This document shows positions 1 to 7,767 of a stretch of DNA of 27,256 nt, in pieces. The stretch's first letter is position 1, and each line of letters begins with the position of its first letter. The position numbers were made by a program, and so were the translations under genes. The DNA comes from an uncultured Prevotella sp. Lineage in GTDB: Bacteria; Bacteroidota; Bacteroidia; Bacteroidales; Bacteroidaceae. Where the stretch lies: NCBI GenBank assembly GCA_900539625.1, contig UQCW01000035.1:1-27256 (forward strand), given 5' to 3'. The notes under the pieces were generated by a model. The model searched no databases, was not told where the DNA came from, and saw nothing but the letters and a program-made list of their open reading frames with translations.

Positions 1-92
1 CCGGGGCGAAATTTCTTGCCTTGACCCGCCCCGAGGTTTTTTTGAACCCACCCGCCCGCACGACCCCCCCGCTACTAGCCCAGGGCCTGCAG
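1..92. other. degenerate contig end
   Basis: The first ~90 bases are runs of C and G with short homopolymers, have no gene or codon structure, and lead directly into a GC-rich 22-bp repeat. The last ~110 bases of the window look the same. I infer an assembly end caused by the repeat, possibly with base errors, so individual bases here should not be trusted. Confidence 0.6.
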
Positions 93-179
93 GGGCGGCC
101 GCCGGTAGCGTTACTCGCGGCCGCCGTTCGTGCTACTCGCGGCCGCTGGTAGCATTACTCGCGGCCGCGAATCGATGAC
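93..179 (+). repeat. 22-bp GC-rich repeat array, left copy
   Basis: Units start at 111, 133 and 155, each 22 bp, with the pattern YTACTCGCGGCCGC followed by 8 more variable bases (often GGTAG-like). A degenerate unit precedes them at 93-110. The array ends in CGAATCGATGAC, matching the end (GAGTAGATGAC) of the interior array at 10982-11067. Each unit contains the palindrome GCGGCCGC. No coding potential is seen. Confidence 0.85.
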
Positions 180-232
180 TTCTTTGGCTTGCTGGTGGAT
201 TTTTCGTATTTAAGAGCGTCAAACCATTTGGT

Positions 233-277
233 TTATCCCTACATGGATAGCATAAACTAATTTTGAACACCTACTTA
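233..277 (-). repeat. solo half of palindromic element 2
   Basis: These 45 bases are the reverse complement of 10587-10631, the left arm of the palindromic element at 10586-10779, with one mismatch (44/45). No matching second arm or core motif is present nearby, so this is a solo arm or a truncated copy. The rest of 180-506 shows only a candidate -7 box at 366-373. Confidence 0.85.
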
Positions 278-365
278 AAGCAAACAGAACGCTTCTTCTA
301 ACCGCCTGAAAGCCAGCAACGGATGTTTTCAAGGAGGAAAAGCGGGGAATCTGCTAAATTTTGTG

Positions 366-373
366 TAACTTTG
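366..373 (+). promoter_or_regulatory. candidate -7 box for SulP gene
   Basis: TAACTTTG matches the Bacteroidota -7 consensus TAnnTTTG. No good TTTG lies 19-20 bases upstream, so the promoter call is partial. It would give a 5' UTR of about 130 nt before the ATG at 507. Confidence 0.45.
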
Positions 374-506
374 CAACTCATTTCTAAAAGAAGCCGAAAG
401 CATACCTCTTTTTGAAAGCGGAAAACAATTCGCTTTCAAAGTCTTACGCCTCCGGAAATATTTGGAAAACGCATTGCATTTTCACAATAATTTATCGTTA
501 TATCGA

Positions 507-2210
507 ATGAAAGGATTTAGTTTCAAGCCGAGGTTGTTCTCGGAACTCCAACACTACAATCGCGAGAAATTTGCGGCCGACGCTATGGCCGGCCTCATTG
601 TGGGCATTGTGGCGTTGCCGTTGGCCATTGCTTTCGGTATCGCCTCCGGGGTGTCGCCGTCGCAGGGTATCTTAACAGCCATCATCGGTGGTTTCATCGT
701 GTCGGCCTTGGGCGGCTCACGCGTGCAAATCGGTGGCCCAACGGGTGCCTTCATCGTCATCATCTACGGCATTGTCAGCAATCCCGCCTTGGGAATGTCT
801 GGACTGATCGTGGCCACCATGATGGCGGGCGTGTTCCTCATTTTGCTGGGAGCGTTTAGGCTCGGCACCATCATCAAGTTCATTCCATACCCCATTGTGG
901 TGGGCTTCACGAGCGGTATCGCCGTCACCATCTTCACCACGCAGATTCAGGAATTTTTCGGACTCCAGATTGAAGGTAAGATGCCGGGCGACTTTGTTTC
1001 GAAGTGGGTGGTCTATTTCCAACATTTCAACACCACTGACTGGATAACAACGGCCGTTGGCGTTCTCAGCGTGGCAATCATCGCCTTGACGCCGAAAGTG
1101 TCGAAGAAAATCCCTGGTTCGCTCGTGGCCATCATCGTGATGACAGTGGGCGCCTATTTCCTCAACCCCGTTTTGCAGGAACACGGCTTCAGTTCCATCG
1201 CCACCATCCACGACCGCTTCGGCGAAATCAAAGCCACGCTGCCGCCGCTCACCGTGCCCAACGTCTCTTGGGACGGCCTCCGCGAACTCCTTCCAACGGC
1301 GATGGTCATCGCTGTGCTCGGCGCCATTGAGTCGTTGCTCTCCGCAACAGTGGCCGATGGTGTCTGCGGCGACCACCACAATTCCAACCAGGAACTCATC
1401 GGACAGGGCGTGGCCAACCTTTGCACACCGCTCTTTGGTGGTATTCCTTGCACGGGAGCCATTGCCCGCACCATGACCAACATCAACAACGGCGGACGCA
1501 CGCCTGTGGCTGGACTCATTCATGCGGCTGTGCTCTTGCTCATCTTCATCGTCTTGATGCCACTGGCGGGCTATATCCCAATGGCTTGTCTGGCCGGCGT
1601 GTTGGTGGTCGTTTCATACAACATGAGCGGCTGGCGCACCTTTATGCAGCTGATGAAGAATCCGAAGAGCGACATTGCCGTGCTCGTCATCACCTTCTTG
1701 CTCACCGTTATCTTCGACCTCACCGTGGCCATCGAAGTGGGCTTGCTCATTGCCTGCCTCCTCTTCATGAAGCGTATGGCTGAGAGCACGCAAATCAAAG
1801 TCATTGCCGACGAAATCGACCCCAATGACGAGACAGATGCCGAGACCCACGAGGAACACCTCATTATTCCGCAGGGCGTGGAGGTCTACGAAATCAACGG
1901 CCCATATTTCTTTGGCATTGCCAACAAGTTTGAGGAACTCATGAGCGCTATGGACAACCATCCGAAAGTGCGCGTCATCCGTATGCGCCGCGTGCCGTTT
2001 ATCGACTCCACGGGTATCCACAACTTGCAAAACCTCTGCGAGATGAGCCACCGCGAAGGCACCCACATCGTGCTTTCTGGCGTCACGCCCAACGTACATG
2101 CCGTGCTCGAACACAATGGTTTCGACCATTTGCTGGGAAAAGACCACATCTGTCCCAATATCAACGTGGCGCTCGACCGCGCTGCCTCTATCATGAAGCG
2201 CAAGATTTAA
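507..2210 (+). CDS. SulP-family inorganic anion transporter with STAS domain
   Basis: 567-aa inner-membrane transporter of the SLC26/SulP family, which moves sulfate, bicarbonate or dicarboxylates; the substrate cannot be read from sequence. Roughly residues 10-410 are hydrophobic transmembrane helices with family motifs (ASGVSPSQGILTAIIGG near the first helices, FGGIPCTGAIARTMTNINNG in the middle). The cytosolic C-terminus (about 445-560) is a STAS domain with the conserved RVPFIDSTGI loop. I chose the ATG at 507 because the upstream in-frame start at 462 is TTG and its 15 extra residues look unlike the family. It stands alone and is followed after 13 bp by a palindromic element and then a terminator. 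Family call is firm, substrate open. Confidence 0.95.
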   Translation: MKGFSFKPRLFSELQHYNREKFAADAMAGLIVGIVALPLAIAFGIASGVSPSQGILTAIIGGFIVSALGGSRVQIGGPTGAFIVIIYGIVSNPALGMSGLIVATMMAGVFLILLGAFRLGTIIKFIPYPIVVGFTSGIAVTIFTTQIQEFFGLQIEGKMPGDFVSKWVVYFQHFNTTDWITTAVGVLSVAIIALTPKVSKKIPGSLVAIIVMTVGAYFLNPVLQEHGFSSIATIHDRFGEIKATLPPLTVPNVSWDGLRELLPTAMVIAVLGAIESLLSATVADGVCGDHHNSNQELIGQGVANLCTPLFGGIPCTGAIARTMTNINNGGRTPVAGLIHAAVLLLIFIVLMPLAGYIPMACLAGVLVVVSYNMSGWRTFMQLMKNPKSDIAVLVITFLLTVIFDLTVAIEVGLLIACLLFMKRMAESTQIKVIADEIDPNDETDAETHEEHLIIPQGVEVYEINGPYFFGIANKFEELMSAMDNHPKVRVIRMRRVPFIDSTGIHNLQNLCEMSHREGTHIVLSGVTPNVHAVLEHNGFDHLLGKDHICPNINVALDRAASIMKRKI

Positions 2211-2223
2211 GCGATTCTTATAA

Positions 2224-2404
2224 GGGTGGTTCTAATAATTCTGATGAGTTGATTTGTGCCTTATCGGAAGTGTATTTTTGTAAGTAAACGAAGGAGCATA
2301 GCGGGCTATGTGACTGAGGTTACTTGCAGAAAGACGCTTCCGAGAAGGTGCAAAGCGACCATCAAAATATTTGAATATTTTAATCAGAATTTTTAGAACC
2401 ACCC
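2224..2404. repeat. palindromic element 1 (MITE-like), 181 bp
   Basis: Terminal inverted repeats of 22 bp (2224-2245 and 2383-2404) match with one mismatch, and imperfect pairing continues inward (for example GTGCCTT/AAGGTGC, then AAGTAA/TTACTT at 2282-2287 and 2320-2325). The centre, 2291-2318, is the shared core GAAGGAGC, three variable bases, GCGNGC, three variable bases, GTGACTGA. It begins 13 bp after the SulP stop. No ORF inside. It could be a non-autonomous mobile element or a structured 3' UTR. Confidence 0.85.
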
Positions 2405-2411
2405 ATAACCT

Positions 2412-2450
2412 AAAAAACCTCCTTCAGGCATCGTATGAAGGAGGTTTTTT
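2412..2450. terminator. bidirectional rho-independent terminator
   Basis: A perfect 15-bp inverted repeat, AAAAAACCTCCTTCA (2412-2426) and its complement (2436-2450), with a 9-nt loop and T or A tracts on both sides. It lies between the plus-strand SulP gene and the minus-strand LuxR-type gene and could end both transcripts. Confidence 0.9.
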
Positions 2451-2542
2451 GTGTTTTGCAGAAACTGAAAATTGCGCTTGGCCTTCCCACGAAACCAATG
2501 TGAGAAGGCAATATAAGAGCCGATATGTGTTTGTCGCGTTGT

Positions 2543-3538
2543 TCAACGCCCTTCCGTTTTTTTCAGCAGCGCTTCTCTCAGGTCGTCGGACGTGGCAAGT
2601 CCGAGCTTCTTGCGGATGTGTATGCGCACCGAACTGATGTTGTTGGGCGTTTTGTCGAGAATGGCGGCAATCTCCAAGATGGTCTTGCCGCCGATAATCA
2701 AGCGGCACACTTCCCGCTCCGTTGGTGTCAGCGAAGGCAGCGTTGCCGAAATGTCGGCGTGTTGCATCCTGCGGTGGGCCATTCTTTGCTCCACGGCCCT
2801 TATCAAGTTGGCCTCAGTGCGCTCGTCGAGATGGTTGAAGAAGTTGGTGACGTCTTTATCCGTCATCCCTCCGCGTCCCAGTTGTATGTAGGCCAGCAGT
2901 TCGGTTTTCGTCATGTGGAAAGTGGTCAGCAGTTGGTCGAGGGTGTCGTGATAGTCTTCATTCTCGCGTTGCGTGTTTCGAATGCCCCGCCTAATCAGTT
3001 CGCCCAGCACGCATGTGAAAATCTCCGTGATAATGAATATCATCGCGATTTGCTTGTTCACCCCTCCGTCAGTGTAGAGGTAAGCAAAAACGATTGTGGC
3101 GATGCTGATGGAGGCGATGATTGTCGGGATGTGCCTGAGGGAGGCCATGACGAGATAGATGATGAGGGCAAGCGAGATGATTTGGTTGAACACGATGGTC
3201 TCGTTGAAGCCCGGCGGCTGCGTCATCGCCATGTGAACGATGCGGGCGCTGTCGGTCAGTTGGGTCAGTATGCCAAATGAGGTCATGGCCGTTTTTAGCG
3301 ACACGCGCTGCCGCAGATATAAAACCAGAATCGACAGCGTCATCGCCCAAACGATTGCCGATATGGCGTACAGCATCGTGTTGCCCCGTCCGACAAGTCC
3401 GATGAGGTGCATAGGCACACCAGCCAAAATCACCGACGAACTGAGCACCAAAAAAGTGATAAGACACAAGCGTTCCTGCCAATTATGGCTGCGACGGTCA
3501 AGGAAAACGCGTAGCCGTGGTGTGATTTCTAATCTCAT
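2543..3538 (-). CDS. membrane-anchored LuxR-type transcriptional regulator
   Basis: 331 aa. The N-terminal ~185 residues carry about six hydrophobic segments (e.g. LITFLVLSSSVILAGVPMHL, then several more up to IAMIFIITEIFTCVLGEL). A linker of ~70 charged residues follows, then a C-terminal LuxR/GerE helix-turn-helix at about 268-330 (LTPTEREVCRLIIGGKT, EIAAILDKTPNNISSVRIHI, RKKLGLATSDDL). This suggests a regulator that senses a membrane or extracellular cue and binds DNA while tethered; the signal is unknown. The gene is divergent from the split BspA-like gene 170 bp away, which makes that gene a plausible target (inference). Confidence 0.88.
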   Translation of the reverse strand: MRLEITPRLRVFLDRRSHNWQERLCLITFLVLSSSVILAGVPMHLIGLVGRGNTMLYAISAIVWAMTLSILVLYLRQRVSLKTAMTSFGILTQLTDSARIVHMAMTQPPGFNETIVFNQIISLALIIYLVMASLRHIPTIIASISIATIVFAYLYTDGGVNKQIAMIFIITEIFTCVLGELIRRGIRNTQRENEDYHDTLDQLLTTFHMTKTELLAYIQLGRGGMTDKDVTNFFNHLDERTEANLIRAVEQRMAHRRMQHADISATLPSLTPTEREVCRLIIGGKTILEIAAILDKTPNNISSVRIHIRKKLGLATSDDLREALLKKTEGR

Positions 3539-3561
3539 GATTTTTCATTCTTTCTACCATA

Positions 3562-3569
3562 CAAAGGTA
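3562..3569 (-). promoter_or_regulatory. -7 box of LuxR-type gene
   Basis: On the minus strand this reads TACCTTTG, a full TAnnTTTG match, 24 bp upstream of the ATG. No TTTG is seen at the -33 position; the interval to the opposing promoter is instead rich in TTTTTACCC repeats (about 3573-3618). Confidence 0.55.
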
Positions 3570-3645
3570 GTACTTTTTTACTGGTTTTACCCCTTTTTAC
3601 CCTCCTTTTTACCCCCCCCTTACGGCAATTTACGGCGGCCCGGCT

Positions 3646-3676
3646 TTTGTTGCTTGGCGATTGCGGACTAATTTTG
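3646..3676 (+). promoter_or_regulatory. promoter of BspA-like gene
   Basis: TTTG at 3646-3649, exactly 19 bases, then TAATTTTG at 3669-3676: a full match to the Bacteroidota sigma-ABfr consensus. Transcription should start near 3683, giving a short A-rich leader (AACAAAAAACAAACAAAT) before the ATG at 3708. Confidence 0.85.
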
Positions 3677-3707
3677 CAACCAATCGAACAACAAAAAACA
3701 AACAAAT

Positions 3708-4685
3708 ATGACGAAGATTTTTAACTCTGACCACAGCCGCCGTGCGATGTTTTGCACGCTGCTTTCCTTGCTGATGTGGATGGTTGGTATTGGCGGTGCT
3801 TCTGCTGGCAAAAAAGTAGTGCCGCGCAATCCGATTGTGAAAATCATCAGCGGCCCGACCTATTCGGACAACGGCACCGAAGTTAGGCTCAAACTTTGGA
3901 TGTATAACTACGATGGCGGCAACGCCCACTTTATCGGAGATGTCTATCTCAATATTGATGGGAGCAATGTGGTTAAGCTAAACGATATTTGGAGGAACTT
4001 TTCCAATGTCGACAATGAGGATCATATAAAGAATTTAGAGACGAGTGGCAATATGGGCCTACAGGGCACGATGAAGCTTAACAACGTGAAAATCGGCACT
4101 GCACAGTTTTGCAACGTCAAGAAAAATCAGACGTGCGCTTATAATGATAATTATAAAGAAGATAAGTGGACCACTGTAGAACTCAAACTCTCTTTCAATA
4201 ATTCGTTTTCCTACCGCCCTCACAACATAAATGTGAAGGGCAAGTGGCGCGATTGGTGTGACGTATCGAATGAATCATATAAAGACAAGGACATCAGTAA
4301 CAAAATTTACGGCTTCCTCTATCCCCTTGGTTTAACTGCAGAAAGAATATATGGCGATATTATGCGTTTTAACTGGGATGTAAATTATGTTGGTTTGCGG
4401 GAGTCGATGAAAAAAGGCAAGTGGGTGTTGTATAAAAAATTGAAAGGCTCATCTGATTATGAAATCGTAGGCGAAACTAATGAAGTATACATTGATATTA
4501 AACCTCGTGATTTCGTCTGCGGTGCTACGTATTATATAACATTCAACCCCGATGCACTAAGCAAAACCCCAATTATCAGTGGTCTGACAGCATCTCTTTC
4601 AAAAGAGCATTGGATGTATAATGATCATTGCAATAATTGCAAACATTATTTTTTTAGATACACCACCTCAGATAAAAAATGGTGA
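3708..4685 (+). CDS. secreted BspA-like protein, N-terminal part (split by frameshift)
   Basis: 325 aa with a signal peptide (basic N-terminus, then FCTLLSLLMWMVGIGGASA). The body is beta-rich with no family I recognise with certainty. About residues 205-310 look like a fibronectin-III/Ig fold (RFNWDVNY, WVLYKKLKGSSDYEIVG, CGATYYITFNP). The frame ends at TGA 4683-4685 directly after an A6 tract (4674-4679). One additional A would join it in frame to the leucine-rich-repeat gene starting at 4679. I read the two as halves of one ~875-residue surface protein. Codons are more AT-rich than in neighbouring genes (many AAT, TAT, GAT, AAA). The alternative is two translationally coupled genes. Confidence 0.85.
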   Translation: MTKIFNSDHSRRAMFCTLLSLLMWMVGIGGASAGKKVVPRNPIVKIISGPTYSDNGTEVRLKLWMYNYDGGNAHFIGDVYLNIDGSNVVKLNDIWRNFSNVDNEDHIKNLETSGNMGLQGTMKLNNVKIGTAQFCNVKKNQTCAYNDNYKEDKWTTVELKLSFNNSFSYRPHNINVKGKWRDWCDVSNESYKDKDISNKIYGFLYPLGLTAERIYGDIMRFNWDVNYVGLRESMKKGKWVLYKKLKGSSDYEIVGETNEVYIDIKPRDFVCGATYYITFNPDALSKTPIISGLTASLSKEHWMYNDHCNNCKHYFFRYTTSDKKW

Positions 4686-6334
4686 AACTTGCTGATAATC
4701 TGGATTTTGGTGCAAAAATGCTGTCGAATACTGCTGTCGGCAGTGGCGAATTCATGATAGAGTTTTACGACGACATCACCCGTATACCAGACAAGGCTTT
4801 TTATATGAGTAAGCTTAATGGCAAAATTGACCTCCCGATGTCTGTGAAATCCATAGGCGCTTATGCTTTCGCCAAAACTGCTTGTACCGATTTTTCTCTT
4901 CCTGATCGTGTGACCGAAATCGGCGAAGGGGCGTTTGAAAGTTGCCACAATTTCCGAACGTTGAACCTTCCACGTGATTTGAAAAAAATCGGAAACCGAG
5001 CTTTTTATGATTGCCTTTTATCGGGTAACCTTGATATCGCGTATAATGTTACGGAGATTGGCGATTATGCTTTTTATGGTTGCACGAGTCTTACAAAGCT
5101 GAGCCTGACAAGTAGTTTGCAAAGAATCGGTGCTTATGCTTTTAGTGGTTGCAAGTCTCTCAATTGCGAACTTGCGATTCCCAGTTCTGTGACCGAGATT
5201 GGTGATGGCGCTTTCAAAGATTGCTCTTATCTTTCTGGCAAACTGATACTTCCGGCGAATTTGAAAAAGATTGGAAGTAAGACGTTTCAGAATTGCAATT
5301 TTTTCACTAACACCCTTGTCATTCCCAATAGTGTGACGGAGATTGGCCAAGAGGCGTTCTCTGATTGCAGTAGATTCACGGGCTTGAGTCTGCCTAATAA
5401 TCTCCGCAAAATCGAGTTTGGAGCCTTTGCTCGTTGTACAAATCTTACAGGCCGTCTCAGCATTCCCGAAACTGTAAAGGAGATTGGTTCTTATGCGTTC
5501 TATAATTGTACAGGATTTACTGGCGATTTTGTCTTGCCTTCTGCATTGGAATCAATCGGCACAGATGCTTTTGCTAATACACAAGATAAGAACAGACTCG
5601 TGTTCCAGTCGTTGCCCAAAGGCATGCAGAATGGCTATCACGATTGCAAGATGAGAAGATACGTCAACCTCAGCGATGCTTCCTACGTTTCCGATGATGC
5701 ATACGCCTATTTGGATAGGGCTTCCTATGTCCGCACGATGACTAACACCTGGGGTTCCCTCGTGTTGCCATACTACATGCTACTTCCCAGCGATGCGCCG
5801 TACAGTGTGTTTACCATTGAAAAGATGACCAACGACGAGGTTGTTCTGAAGCGTTGCACTTTTATTTTGAACTCAGGAGTTGCGTATATTGTGCGTCGCG
5901 ATGGTGAGGAAAAAACACTGAACTTCCAGACAGACCGTGCGACTCAAATCCGTATGAAGATGCAGCCTGCCGAAGTGGGAAATCTGAAGTTCAGCGGCAC
6001 GTATCAGGCAAAGGAAGTGACCGACGGATATATTCTCGCCCAAGACCGCTTCTGGAATGTGGCAAAACTGAAAGCTGCAGCGCCAGAAACGCAGGCCGTC
6101 ATGGTGGGCCCGTTCCGCTCCTGGCTCGAAGGAACAACCGCAAATACTTCGCCCAGTCTCTCTATGCGCATCGGCGATTCCACCACAGGCATCGACAACG
6201 TTGCGCCGCTCGAAATGCTCAACGCCAACGATGCAGAATATTACGACCTCAACGGCAAACGCCTTGACGCACCGATGAAAGGCGTGAACATCGTTAAGCG
6301 TGGCAACAAAACAATGAAGGTAATCATCAAATAA
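4679..6334 (+). CDS. BspA-type leucine-rich-repeat protein, C-terminal part (split)
   Basis: 551 aa from the first ATG. About residues 45-310 hold some ten LRR_5 (BspA/Treponema pallidum type) repeats of ~23 residues with the pattern LP..V.EIG..AF..C..L (e.g. SVTEIGDGAFKDCSYLSG). The C-terminus (about 500-551) has GIDN followed by YYDLNGKRLDAP, KGVNIV and a final KVIIK, like C-terminal segments of many secreted Prevotella proteins. Such proteins bind host matrix or other bacteria. This frame has no signal peptide although its repeats are of the secreted type, and a TAA lies just upstream (4670-4672 region), so it is exported only if fused to the preceding frame. Confidence 0.9.
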   Translation: MVKLADNLDFGAKMLSNTAVGSGEFMIEFYDDITRIPDKAFYMSKLNGKIDLPMSVKSIGAYAFAKTACTDFSLPDRVTEIGEGAFESCHNFRTLNLPRDLKKIGNRAFYDCLLSGNLDIAYNVTEIGDYAFYGCTSLTKLSLTSSLQRIGAYAFSGCKSLNCELAIPSSVTEIGDGAFKDCSYLSGKLILPANLKKIGSKTFQNCNFFTNTLVIPNSVTEIGQEAFSDCSRFTGLSLPNNLRKIEFGAFARCTNLTGRLSIPETVKEIGSYAFYNCTGFTGDFVLPSALESIGTDAFANTQDKNRLVFQSLPKGMQNGYHDCKMRRYVNLSDASYVSDDAYAYLDRASYVRTMTNTWGSLVLPYYMLLPSDAPYSVFTIEKMTNDEVVLKRCTFILNSGVAYIVRRDGEEKTLNFQTDRATQIRMKMQPAEVGNLKFSGTYQAKEVTDGYILAQDRFWNVAKLKAAAPETQAVMVGPFRSWLEGTTANTSPSLSMRIGDSTTGIDNVAPLEMLNANDAEYYDLNGKRLDAPMKGVNIVKRGNKTMKVIIK

Positions 6335-6345
6335 CCGTTTGGACA

Positions 6346-6513
6346 ATGGAAAAGAAAGTATATATAAAACCAGAAATCTGCGTTCTCCAGCTTGACATTC
6401 AGGCAGCACTTGCCACGTCCTCCGTTCAGCAAGCCTCGGAGGAGGATTATACGGAAGAAAAGGTCAAAGGCTTATGGGATAAAAACGACAACTGGAAAAT
6501 CTGGGCAGACTAA
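6346..6513 (+). CDS. small uncharacterised Bacteroidales-type peptide
   Basis: 55 aa, beginning MEKKVYIKPEICVLQLD and followed by QAALATSS and an acidic/tryptophan C-terminus (LWDKNDNWKIWAD). It starts 11 bp after the BspA-like stop and is probably co-transcribed. Small proteins opening with a K-K-x-Y-x-x-P-E pattern and a LLA(A/G)S-like segment are common as unannotated ORFs in Prevotella and Bacteroides (recalled, not searched here). No transmembrane segment or known domain. Function unknown. Confidence 0.65.
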   Translation: MEKKVYIKPEICVLQLDIQAALATSSVQQASEEDYTEEKVKGLWDKNDNWKIWAD

Positions 6514-6554
6514 GTCTCACCATTACAGTAATGGTCTTTACTTATTCATAAAAA

Positions 6555-6589
6555 AGAGCCGCCGCTCCCGAGAGGAAGCAGGCGGCTCT
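6555..6589. terminator. rho-independent terminator
   Basis: AGAGCCGCC (6555-6563) pairs with GGCGGCTCT (6581-6589) around a 17-nt loop, with an A tract on the left and a T-rich right flank. It sits between the plus-strand peptide gene and the minus-strand rubrerythrin and may serve both. Confidence 0.75.
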
Positions 6590-6616
6590 TGCTTTGATGT
6601 TTGGTGGTTGTGAATC

Positions 6617-7174
6617 TTATTTCTTCTCGCCGAAGTAGCGCTTGAAGAGACCTTCGAAACCGCGTCCGTGACGAGCTTCGTCGCGGGCCATTTCGTGAAC
6701 TGTGTCGTGGATGGCGTCGAGGTTGAGTTCCTTGGCACGCTTGGCGATGCGGGTCTTGTCTTCGCAGGCACCAGATTCAGCGTTCATGCGCTTTTCGAGG
6801 TTGGTCTTCGTGTCCCACACCACGTCGCCGAGCAGTTCGGCAAACTTCGAAGCGTGTTCAGCCTCTTCCCAAGCATAGCGCTTGAAAGCTTCAGCAATTT
6901 CAGGGTAGCCTTCGCGGTCGGCCTGACGGCTCATTGCCAAATACATGCCCACTTCGGTGCATTCGCCCATGAAATGGTTGTTGAGGTCCTTAATCATTTC
7001 TTCGTCGCAACCCTTGGCTACGCCGATTTCGTGTTCAGAGACAAAAGAAAGACCACTTTCTTCTTTCAACTCCTTAAACTTGGAAGCAGGAACGCCACAC
7101 ATTGGGCATTTTTCTGGAGCGTGGTCACCTTCGTGAATATAACCGCATACGGTGCAAATGAATTTCTTTTTCAT
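6617..7174 (-). CDS. rbr: reverse rubrerythrin (NADH-peroxidase-type)
   Basis: 185 aa cytosolic peroxide-scavenging di-iron protein. An N-terminal rubredoxin-like knuckle comes first (C7, C10, C23, C26, iron site), followed by a ferritin-like four-helix domain with the expected carboxylate/histidine ligands (HFMGECTEVGMYL, EEAEHASKFAE, ARDEARHGRGF). Rubredoxin before the di-iron domain is the 'reverse' order. In this family electrons pass through the rubredoxin iron to reduce H2O2 to water. The neighbouring PerR-type gene on the same strand, 162 bp upstream, fits a peroxide regulon. Start ATG at 7172-7174 leads straight into the rubredoxin domain. Confidence 0.95.
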   Translation of the reverse strand: MKKKFICTVCGYIHEGDHAPEKCPMCGVPASKFKELKEESGLSFVSEHEIGVAKGCDEEMIKDLNNHFMGECTEVGMYLAMSRQADREGYPEIAEAFKRYAWEEAEHASKFAELLGDVVWDTKTNLEKRMNAESGACEDKTRIAKRAKELNLDAIHDTVHEMARDEARHGRGFEGLFKRYFGEKK

Positions 7175-7197
7175 AATGGTAGAATTTTTAATATGTT

Positions 7198-7250
7198 ATG
7201 TCAATGTATATGTCAATCATCAGAGGCAATCATCGGTGGCATCCGATGCC
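7198..7250. promoter_or_regulatory. rubrerythrin upstream region with repeats
   Basis: Between the rubrerythrin start and the perR stop there are two direct copies of ATGTCAAT (7198-7205 and 7210-7217, 12-bp period, about one helical turn) and a perfect palindrome GGCATC-C-GATGCC (7238-7250). No TAnnTTTG box is visible on the minus strand, so the direct repeats may be activator sites, and the palindrome either an operator or part of the perR 3' end. Inference only. Confidence 0.35.
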
Positions 7251-7336
7251 ATTTGCCGTTTGAGGGAGTTGGTAAGTGCCGTCGTGCTCGGCCGCGTCAA
7301 CCGCTTTTCCGGAAGCAGACTTATGCAGGATGCCCC

Positions 7337-7756
7337 TCAGTTAGTCTCGCTGCAATTTGAGCACAATCCCCGGAAATAGAGCGCGGCCTCGTCCACTTTG
7401 AAGCCCGCCGGCACATCGGCCATCTCCGAGATATCTTGCCAATTGAGCGGCATGTCGTACACCCTTCCGCAGTTCCGGCAAAAGAAATGCGCGTGGGGCG
7501 TGATGTCGCCGTCGTAGCAGGTACACTGCTCGTTAATCGTTATCTGCAAGGCCGCCCCTTGCTTGACAAGCAAGCGCAGCGTGTTGTAAACAGTGGCCTT
7601 GGAGAGCGTTGGAATTTCCTGAACAACATCGTTGTAGATTTCGTCCACCGTCGGGTGTGTGCGATGAGTCAGCAGGTATTTCATCACTGCCATACGTTGC
7701 ATCGACGGCTTAACCCCGTGCTGGGCAAAATAATCAAGAATTTCAGCGTTACTCAT
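7337..7756 (-). CDS. perR: Fur-family regulator, PerR-like
   Basis: 139-aa winged-helix metalloregulator. The HTH half runs about 5-85 (QRMAVMKYLLTHRTHPTVDEIY, SKATVYNTLRLLVKQG), and the C-terminal half has both CxxC pairs of the structural zinc site (FFCRNCGRV and GLCSNC). Position beside rubrerythrin favours a PerR (peroxide) role over Fur (iron). I use the ATG at 7754-7756; an in-frame TTG start 39 bp upstream would place the promoter's start site inside the gene. A Fur-like box and a good promoter lie immediately upstream, suggesting autoregulation. Confidence 0.9.
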   Translation of the reverse strand: MSNAEILDYFAQHGVKPSMQRMAVMKYLLTHRTHPTVDEIYNDVVQEIPTLSKATVYNTLRLLVKQGAALQITINEQCTCYDGDITPHAHFFCRNCGRVYDMPLNWQDISEMADVPAGFKVDEAALYFRGLCSNCSETN

Positions 7757-7767
7757 AATTAATTTGT

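Noticed and set aside
462..506. TTG start extending SulP by 15 residues
   Set aside because: Rare start codon and residues not resembling the family; the ATG at 507 is a better start.
717..1523. 268-codon minus-strand ORF opposite the SulP gene
   Set aside because: Its product is rich in His, Asp and Arg without any domain, as expected from the antisense of a well-conserved transporter gene.
2224..2404. Full insertion sequence
   Set aside because: 181 bp with no transposase ORF; at most a non-autonomous element.
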